This document shows, piece by piece, positions 61,412-64,000 of a stretch of 64,000 nucleotides of DNA. This DNA is from Bdellovibrio bacteriovorus (lineage in GTDB: Bacteria > Bdellovibrionota > Bdellovibrionia > Bdellovibrionales > Bdellovibrionaceae). Position 1 is the first letter of the stretch. Each line of letters begins with the position of its first letter. Where the stretch lies: assembly GCF_001592755.1 (NCBI RefSeq), contig NZ_LUKF01000017.1, positions 186,001 through 250,000 on the forward strand, written 5' to 3'. Position numbers and translations under genes: made by a program. The notes beneath the pieces were generated by a model. The model was given only the letters and a program-made list of their open reading frames with translations, was not told the origin of the DNA and searched no databases.

Positions 61412-61440
61412 TTGTGCTTTATTACAACGAAAGGTATATC
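61412..61440 (+). promoter_or_regulatory. sigma70-type promoter of the FMN reductase gene
   Basis: TTGTGC (61412-61417), a 17-base spacer and TATATC (61435-61440). Transcription would begin near 61447, just before SD TAGGAG (61449-61454) and the ATG at 61464. Confidence 0.6.
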
Positions 61441-61463
61441 ACTTTGTCTAGGAGATTTAATTC

Positions 61464-62045
61464 ATGAAGTACATTATCTCAGGCACTGATCGTCCTGACT
61501 CCAACACTCTTAAAATTTCAAAACACATTCAGTCTGTCTATCACTCTTTGGGAGAGCAGGTAGAAATCATCGATTTGAAAGAACTGAAAAAACATCTGCA
61601 CGATGACATTCACTATGGAAAAACAAGCGATGCGATGAAGCCTTATTTGGACAAAGTTCTTTCTAGCGAAGGTTTGATTGTTGTGTGTCCAGAGTACAAT
61701 GGCTCTATGCCCGGCATTCTAAAATACTTCATCGATCACTTGAAGTTCCCAGAGTCTTTCGAATTCCGTCCTGTTTGTTTTGTCGGTTTAGGTGGAATGT
61801 TCGGAGCGCTTCGTCCGGTGGAGCATTTACAGCAGGTCTTTGGGTATCGGAACGCCTATGTTTATCCAGAGCGTGTCTTTATTATGAATGTTCATAAGAT
61901 TTTAACTGCCGAGGGGTTGGTTCAAGACGAACTGATCAAGCAGCTTTTAGAAAAGCAGGCAAAAGGATTTAAAAAGTTCACCGAAGCTTTGGGTGCCTTT
62001 AAAATCGACGCCAATGCTCTTATCGAGCAAAAGAAGCAGAAGTAG
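61464..62045 (+). CDS. NADPH-dependent FMN reductase-like flavoprotein
   Basis: This encodes 193 residues of the flavodoxin-like quinone/FMN reductase fold: an N-terminal nucleotide strand (YIISGTDRPDSNTLKIS), the signature CPEYNGSMPGILKYFIDHL and GLGGMFGALRPVEHLQ. It would use NAD(P)H to reduce FMN, quinones or similar substrates. It has its own promoter and SD. The C-terminal 30 residues extend beyond the fold as a charged tail. Confidence 0.85.
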   Translation: MKYIISGTDRPDSNTLKISKHIQSVYHSLGEQVEIIDLKELKKHLHDDIHYGKTSDAMKPYLDKVLSSEGLIVVCPEYNGSMPGILKYFIDHLKFPESFEFRPVCFVGLGGMFGALRPVEHLQQVFGYRNAYVYPERVFIMNVHKILTAEGLVQDELIKQLLEKQAKGFKKFTEALGAFKIDANALIEQKKQK

Positions 62046-62154
62046 CTTCATTGTCGATCAGTTTGCTGTGAATGCGGCCCTCGAAATAGATCAAACCTAA
62101 GATCAAGAGGGCTGCAAGTAACCATTTAGAACGAAATATCGAACTAGGTGCCAT
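62020..62154 (-). CDS. possible small membrane protein
   Basis: A 44-residue frame starts MAPSSIFRSKWLLAALLILGLIYF with one membrane segment, followed by a polar tail. It overlaps the end of the FMN reductase gene by 26 bases. The SD is weak. A second ATG upstream (62202) gives 60 residues. FtsL-like proteins have this size and layout, but I see no specific evidence. Confidence 0.35.
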   Translation of the reverse strand: MAPSSIFRSKWLLAALLILGLIYFEGRIHSKLIDNEATSASFAR

Positions 62155-62235
62155 AGACTGTATGATCTCAAACAGCCTATTTCGGAAGCAACTAAAGTTC
62201 ATGTAATTAGTCCATCCGCGTCATTTTTTGCTCAG

Positions 62236-62264
62236 CTGACAATACTATAGATCTTATCTACACT
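62236..62264 (+). promoter_or_regulatory. candidate promoter of the KUP gene
   Basis: CTGACA (62236-62241), 17 bases, TACACT (62259-62264). The expected RNA start, near 62271, is almost at the GTG of 62273, so the message could be leaderless. Confidence 0.45.
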
Positions 62265-62272
62265 TACGGCCT

Positions 62273-64000
62273 GTGGATAATACAGGTCACCCCCATAAAT
62301 CGAATGCAAATATTGTGATGGTCTCATTGAGCGCGCTCGGCGTGGTCTTTGGGGACATCGGTACAAGTCCTCTTTACGCTCTTCGCGAATGCTTTGGTGG
62401 TGAATATGGATTGCATCCGACACCGGAAAATATCATCGGTATTTTATCTCTGATTTTTTGGACGATGATCATCATGATCTGCGTGAAGTACATGGCTTTT
62501 GTCATGCGCGCAGATAATAAAGGTGAAGGTGGAATTCTTTCTTTGATGGCTCTTGCTGTGCGCAGCCAGCAACATAAAGATCTGACTCGCCGTCGTTGGC
62601 TCATGACGATTCTGGGTCTTTTCGGTGCGGCACTTTTATACGGTGACGGGATGATCACTCCCGCGATTTCGGTTCTTTCGGCGATGGAGGGTTTAACTTA
62701 CGTCGCTCCTAGTTTTGAACCTTACATCGTTCCTTTAACCATCTTTGTGATCAATGCTCTTTTCTTAATGCAGAAATACGGAACGGGAAAAATCGGAGTT
62801 ATCTTCGGTCCTATTCTGATGTTGTGGTTTGCGACATTGGCCGTATTAGGTATTCACTCGATGGCGGAAAATACGCATATCTTTGAAGCTTTGCTTCCGC
62901 ATCACGCTTTGGAATTTTTCCTGCGCAATGGTTGGCATGGCTTCATCGTTCTTGGCTCAGTTGTTCTAGTGGTTACCGGTGGAGAGGCTCTTTACGCCGA
63001 CATGGGACACTTTGGAAAACGTCCGATTCGTTTGGCGTGGTTTTTTGTCGCGCTTCCGGCTTTGACGCTGAATTACTTCGGTCAAGGGGCTTTGCTTCTT
63101 AATAATGCCGAAGCTGTTTCAAATCCGTTCTATCTTATGGCGCCGAAGTGGGCGTTGTTGCCATTAGTAATTTTAGCGACGACAGCGACTGTGATCGCCT
63201 CACAAGCTTTGATCTCGGGAATTTTTTCCATCACTCGTCAGGCGATTCAATTGGGATTCTGTCCTCGTATTTCAATTGTTCATACTTCAAGCCAAGAGAT
63301 TGGTCAGATCTATGTGCCTTCTGTGAACTGGACACTTTTCTTAGGTGTTGTGTGGTTGGTTTTGACTTTCAAATCATCAAGTCACTTAGCCGCGGCCTAT
63401 GGTATTGCGGTGACAGGAACAATGGTTATTACAACCATTCTAGCCTTTGAAGTGGCTCGACAAAAATGGCATTGGAGTTTGCTTAAGGCGTCTGCGATCT
63501 TTGGATCATTCTTTATTGTCGACATGGCTTTTTTTGCGGCGAATGTCCGAAAGGTCACTCATGGAGGCTGGGTGCCTTTAGTGATTGGTCTTGTGATTTA
63601 TCTTTTGATGACGACATGGCAGAAGGGCCGTCAGGTGCTTTTCCGTCGCTTAAAAGAAAGATCCATGCCTATTGAAGAGTTCTGTCAAAAGCTCTTAAGA
63701 GAACCGCCATTGCGTGCGCCAGGAACTGCGATCTATATGTCCGGAGATCCTTGGGGTGTGCCTGTGCCATTGTTGCACAATCTAAAACACAACAAGGTTC
63801 TGCATCAGCGTGTGGCGATTTTAACTATTCAAACGCGCGAAGTGCCTTTTGTTTCCAAGAAAGATCGTGTGTCCATCCAGGAAGTCATTCCAAATATGTA
63901 CCGCATTCTGGCGTATTATGGATTTATGGAAATCCCTAAGATGAAGCACATCTTAGAAGCGTGCCGTTCAAAAGACATTCACTTCAATGTCACGGATACG
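62273..64000 (+). CDS. kup: KUP-family potassium transporter (3'-truncated by window end)
   Basis: The frame runs open from a GTG at 62273 to the last base and encodes 576 residues. KUP signatures are clear: SALGVVFGDIGTSPLYALRE, DNKGEGGILSLMALA, ALLYGDGMITPAISVLSAMEGL and VVTGGEALYADMGHFGKRPIR. About 12 membrane segments are visible, then the start of the cytoplasmic domain. It takes up K+ with protons. GTG is preferred because it gives the usual short N-terminus before the first membrane helix; the ATG at 62318 would cut into that helix. Confidence 0.92.
   Translation, partial: MDNTGHPHKSNANIVMVSLSALGVVFGDIGTSPLYALRECFGGEYGLHPTPENIIGILSLIFWTMIIMICVKYMAFVMRADNKGEGGILSLMALAVRSQQHKDLTRRRWLMTILGLFGAALLYGDGMITPAISVLSAMEGLTYVAPSFEPYIVPLTIFVINALFLMQKYGTGKIGVIFGPILMLWFATLAVLGIHSMAENTHIFEALLPHHALEFFLRNGWHGFIVLGSVVLVVTGGEALYADMGHFGKRPIRLAWFFVALPALTLNYFGQGALLLNNAEAVSNPFYLMAPKWALLPLVILATTATVIASQALISGIFSITRQAIQLGFCPRISIVHTSSQEIGQIYVPSVNWTLFLGVVWLVLTFKSSSHLAAAYGIAVTGTMVITTILAFEVARQKWHWSLLKASAIFGSFFIVDMAFFAANVRKVTHGGWVPLVIGLVIYLLMTTWQKGRQVLFRRLKERSMPIEEFCQKLLREPPLRAPGTAIYMSGDPWGVPVPLLHNLKHNKVLHQRVAILTIQTREVPFVSKKDRVSIQEVIPNMYRILAYYGFMEIPKMKHILEACRSKDIHFNVTDT

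Overview
The window reads like a chromosomal segment of a predatory Bdellovibrio-type bacterium (Bdellovibrionota). The main clues are a cyclic-nucleotide-binding domain fused to a complete EAL phosphodiesterase (the architecture of the cAMP-sensing enzyme Bd1971 of B. bacteriovorus), Lys/Ala-rich and very acidic low-complexity proteins, many exported proteins of unknown function, an LpxR-like lipid A deacylase, a secreted HNH nuclease, and a FlgT-like pair of the kind linked to sheathed polar flagella. The identification rests on content and gene style only. No rRNA, tRNA, CRISPR array, transposase, integrase or phage module was found, so this is mostly vertically inherited chromosome with accessory patches.

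Layout. 0-6.3 kb: exported and low-complexity proteins, including a histone-like zinc-knuckle protein flanked by two large related dyad repeats, a secreted HNH nuclease, a class I glutamine amidotransferase and an exported protein with siderophore-synthetase-like motifs. 6.3-12.4 kb: miaB, a DUF151 nuclease, a KefB-type antiporter, a patatin and a gamma-carbonic-anhydrase-like protein. 12.4-22.3 kb: guaB-guaA behind a structured leader, then dnaE followed by two FlgT-like flagellar or envelope genes. 22.3-31.5 kb: a fused double periplasmic binding protein, a TetR-controlled thiolase/hydrolase operon, a YebC-type regulator, a DUF455 protein, LpxR, and a coupled SDR - PTPS-like - pseudouridine synthase operon ending beside LpxR. 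31.6-36 kb: a small zinc-knuckle protein, cNMP-EAL phosphodiesterase, OppA-like protein and acyl-CoA dehydrogenase. 36-41.8 kb: a tight operon with a site-2 protease, trpS, scpA, scpB and an HTTM pair. 42-49.9 kb: nrdA-nrdB with GC-rich hairpins around nrdB, a radical SAM protein, a MnmC-like methyltransferase and solute-binding proteins.

The most unusual block is 49.9-60.6 kb. A translationally coupled minus-strand operon encodes a GH3-family acyl-acid amido synthetase, a LysE-type exporter and a C45 (penicillin-acyltransferase-type) Ntn enzyme. It lies divergently from a TetR regulator with a dyad in the shared promoter region. Next come an MMPL/RND exporter fused in frame to a LolA-like periplasmic domain (with an internal start site), an exported protein with an internal repeat resembling BPI/TULIP lipid-binding proteins, and a DUF1302-like outer-membrane barrel. 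Together these could synthesise, move or remodel an N-acyl amino acid or related lipid across the envelope. That joint function is inference.

The window ends in a truncated KUP potassium transporter. Cyclic-di-GMP signalling appears twice, as the cNMP-EAL enzyme and a GYF-PilZ protein with an altered PilZ motif.
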